Shown here piece by piece: positions 62,103 to 64,000 of a DNA stretch of 64,000 nt. Below the pieces are notes generated by a model. It made no database searches and had not been told where the DNA came from. It was given only the letters and a program-made list of their open reading frames with translations. Positions within the stretch are counted from its first letter, which is position 1; each line of letters starts with the position of its first letter. Source of the DNA: an uncultured Oscillospiraceae bacterium (GTDB lineage Bacteria; Bacillota; Clostridia; Oscillospirales; Acutalibacteraceae); contig CASFRX010000046.1 of assembly GCA_949297075.1 (NCBI GenBank), forward strand, positions 1 to 64,000, given 5' to 3'. The position numbers and the translations under genes are program-made.

Positions 62103-62125
62103 TAGCCGCCTTGACAAAGCGGCTA
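62103..62125 (+). promoter_or_regulatory. Leader hairpin before parA
   Basis: TAGCCGC (62103-62109) / GCGGCTA (62119-62125), 9-nt loop. It shares the AGCCGC/GCGGCT core with the terminator 22 nt upstream, so the two could pair alternatively. No clear promoter lies between them. Confidence 0.45.
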
Positions 62126-62151
62126 AATCTATGCGAAAGGAGGACGCAACT

Positions 62152-62979
62152 ATGTCAAATTGCAAAGTGATTGCTCTGACCAACCAGAAAGGCGGTGTTG
62201 GCAAGACCACAACGGCGGTCAATCTGGGTGTGGGTCTGGCGAAGCAAGGAAAAAGAGTGCTGTTGATTGACGCCGATGCACAGGCAAATCTCACAATGGC
62301 TCTGGGTTACAGCCGACCAGACGATTTACCCATTACGCTCTCCACAATCATGCAGAACATCATAGACGATAAATCTTTTGATGTTTCGCAAGGGATTTTA
62401 TCCCACAGCGAGGGCGTTGACCTGCTCCCGTCAAACATTGAGTTATCGGGCTTTGAAGTAAGGCTAATCAATGCGATGAGCCGTGAGCGTGTTCTGAAAA
62501 CCTATGTGAATGAGGTTAAGAAAAACTACGATTATGTGCTTATCGACTGTATGCCGAGCTTAGGTATGATAACCATTAACGCATTGGCGGCGGCTGACAG
62601 CGTGGTTATCCCAACACAGCCCCACTATCTTTCTGCAAAAGGTTTAGAGCTGTTGCTTCGCTCCGTGTCAATGGTCAAGCGGCAAATCAATCCCAAACTC
62701 AGAATTGACGGTATCTTAATGACAATGGTTATGCCCCGCACCAACATTTCAAAAGAAATCACGGCGACGGTCAAGAGTGCCTACGGTCAGAAAATCAAGG
62801 TGTATGACACCGAGATACCTCATTCTATCCGTGCGGTGGAAGCAACCGCAGAGGGTAAAAGCATTTTCGCCTACGACAAAGGCGGCAAGGTTGCCGCAGC
62901 GTATGAACAGTTCTCAAAGGAGGTGGCAGAGCTTGGCGAGAAACAGAGAAACCAAAATCGAGCTGACCGCTTACGATGA
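62152..62979 (+). CDS. parA: ParA-family ATPase of a mobile element
   Basis: A 275-aa Soj/ParA ATPase that segregates or stabilises DNA. The deviant Walker A KGGVGKTT is at residues 13-20, followed by LLIDADAQANLT and LIDCMPSLGMITINAL. It has no N-terminal HTH. GAAAGGAGG lies 8 nt before ATG 62152. It resembles the ParA of Tn1549-type integrative elements rather than chromosomal Soj, which would be near the replication origin with gidB. Confidence 0.9.
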   Translation: MSNCKVIALTNQKGGVGKTTTAVNLGVGLAKQGKRVLLIDADAQANLTMALGYSRPDDLPITLSTIMQNIIDDKSFDVSQGILSHSEGVDLLPSNIELSGFEVRLINAMSRERVLKTYVNEVKKNYDYVLIDCMPSLGMITINALAAADSVVIPTQPHYLSAKGLELLLRSVSMVKRQINPKLRIDGILMTMVMPRTNISKEITATVKSAYGQKIKVYDTEIPHSIRAVEATAEGKSIFAYDKGGKVAAAYEQFSKEVAELGEKQRNQNRADRLR

Positions 62980-63868
62980 CCTGTTCCAGACGGACGAAAG
63001 CCGTGCGGAAGCAGCTTTAAGCAAGATACGGGATATTCCTCTGTCGGAGATTGACGAGTTTCCAGACCATCCGTTCAAGGTTTTAATGGACGAGGATATG
63101 GAGCAGCTTGTCGAGAGCGTGAAGCGAAACGGCGTAATGACCCCTGCTACCGTGCGCTTGAAAGAGGACGGGCGGTATGAGCTTATCAGCGGTCACAGAC
63201 GAAAAAAGGCTTGTGAGCTTGCGGGGCTTGAAACCCTCAAATGCGAGGTCAAAGACCTTACCCGTGATGAAGCCATTATCATTATGGTAGAAAGCAATCT
63301 GCAAAGGTCTGTTATTCTGCCGAGCGAAAAAGCCTTTGCCTATAAAATGCGGCTTGAAGCGATGAACAGACAGGGACAGCGTTCAGATTTAACTTCCTGC
63401 CCAATGGGCAATAAGTTGACGAGTGCTTCGGAAGTGGCGAAAGATGTTGGAGATAGTGAAAGACAGATTTTCCGTTTTATCCGCTTGACCGAGCTTGTAC
63501 CCGAAATTCTCCAGATGGTAGATGAAAAGCAAATCGCTTTCCGTCCTGCGGTGGAGATTTCCTATCTTGCCGAGGAACAGCAATACACCTTGCTCGAAGC
63601 GATGAGCTATAACGACGCTACTCCCTCGTTGGCGCAGGCTATCAAAATGAAAAAGTTTAACCAAGACGGAAAACTGACGGACGAGGTTATCCAATCCATT
63701 ATGGAGGAAGAAAAGCCAAACCAAAAGGAAAAGCCCGCTTTCCGTGATGAACGGATAACCAAGCTCATTCCGAAAACCGTTCCCAAAGGACAGGAAACGG
63801 ATTTTGTTGTCAAGGCGTTGGAGTTTTACAACCGACACCTGCAACGGAACAAAGCGCACGAAAGATAG
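62933..63868 (+). CDS. parB: ParB-family protein of a mobile element
   Basis: A 311-aa ParB/Spo0J-like protein: N-terminal ParB/Srx domain with GHRRKKACE near residue 90, then a helix-turn-helix region (SASEVAKDVGDSERQIFRFIR). The start is TTG 62933, 8 nt after AAGGAGGT inside the end of parA; the overlap is 47 nt. The longer open frame from 62777 is parA in another frame. It would load on a centromere-like site not identified here. Downstream to 64000 I see no further gene. Confidence 0.88.
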   Translation: MARNRETKIELTAYDDLFQTDESRAEAALSKIRDIPLSEIDEFPDHPFKVLMDEDMEQLVESVKRNGVMTPATVRLKEDGRYELISGHRRKKACELAGLETLKCEVKDLTRDEAIIIMVESNLQRSVILPSEKAFAYKMRLEAMNRQGQRSDLTSCPMGNKLTSASEVAKDVGDSERQIFRFIRLTELVPEILQMVDEKQIAFRPAVEISYLAEEQQYTLLEAMSYNDATPSLAQAIKMKKFNQDGKLTDEVIQSIMEEEKPNQKEKPAFRDERITKLIPKTVPKGQETDFVVKALEFYNRHLQRNKAHER

Positions 63869-64000
63869 CCGCACACCGAGGGCAAGGTCTGCCTGTTTGC
63901 GTGGATAGCCGCATTTTGCGCTTCCCCCTCTCCACACCTCACCCCCTAACTACTGCCAAGACTATCCGAGAAAAGAATATCTGCAATATCTCGCAAATCG

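Overview
This 64 kb window looks like the chromosome of a Gram-positive, endospore-forming member of the Clostridia, probably of the Oscillospirales/Ruminococcaceae type. That placement is inferred from strong AGGAGG ribosome binding sites, TTG and GTG starts in core genes, zinc-type S14, S4 and L36, dipicolinate synthase genes, an SRP RNA next to dnaX, and sigma-A promoters of the TTGACA-N17-TATAAT type. Most of the window is conserved housekeeping DNA. The last 2.4 kb is different and looks like the end of an integrative conjugative element.

Layout. 1-600: a promoter, two tandem 5S rRNA genes without 16S/23S, and a terminator. 600-2267 (minus): fhs. 2268-2774: an intergenic stretch with a structured leader. 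2775-18298: the S10-spc-alpha ribosomal super-operon from rpsJ to rplQ, including secY, adk, map, a small KOW protein, infA and rpoA. 18529-20238: an IscU-like scaffold protein and the GGGtGRT protein. 20316-22855: a secreted phosphoesterase, a PAP2 phosphatase and a PduL-like phosphotransacylase. 22882-23185: a 304-bp inverted-repeat element. 23301-25717: a polar amino-acid ABC importer. 26060-33597: rpoB-rpoC with their own promoter, not linked to rplJL. 33714-35122 (minus): dpaB-dpaA. 35231-38233: murC and an ABC-F ATPase. 38292-41068: SRP RNA, dnaX, ybaB, recR. 41140-43337 (minus): purC and an APC permease. 43549-44424: smpB and tmRNA. 44659-45600: a small-molecule kinase flanked by short palindromic repeats. 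45723-47373 (minus): a SulP transporter split by a homopolymer frameshift. 47609-52942: a DUF4434 protein, a GH3-family enzyme, azlC-azlD and a second secreted phosphoesterase. 53022-54665 (minus): a PFL/UPF0210 protein with its ACT partner. 54820-54896: tRNA-Arg(CCG). 55090-58673: a GH43 enzyme, a lipoprotein (minus) and a GPH sugar symporter. 58970-61597: ppdK. 61598-64000: a gene remnant, a small accessory gene and parA-parB.

How the genes fit together. The first third makes ribosomes, RNA polymerase alpha and the Sec channel. fhs, purC and ppdK serve one-carbon, purine and pyruvate metabolism. dpaAB supplies dipicolinate for spores, and the DNA upstream carries a sigma-K-like element that overlaps the divergent murC promoter. 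smpB and ssrA together form the trans-translation pair. The GH43 enzyme and GPH symporter suggest use of plant-type glycans.

No large, clearly new multi-gene system is visible. The best candidates for follow-up are the conserved but uncharacterised IscU-like/GGGtGRT pair, the S10-operon leader, the inverted-repeat element, the repeat-flanked kinase, the sulP homopolymer frameshift, and the ppdK/mobile-element junction.
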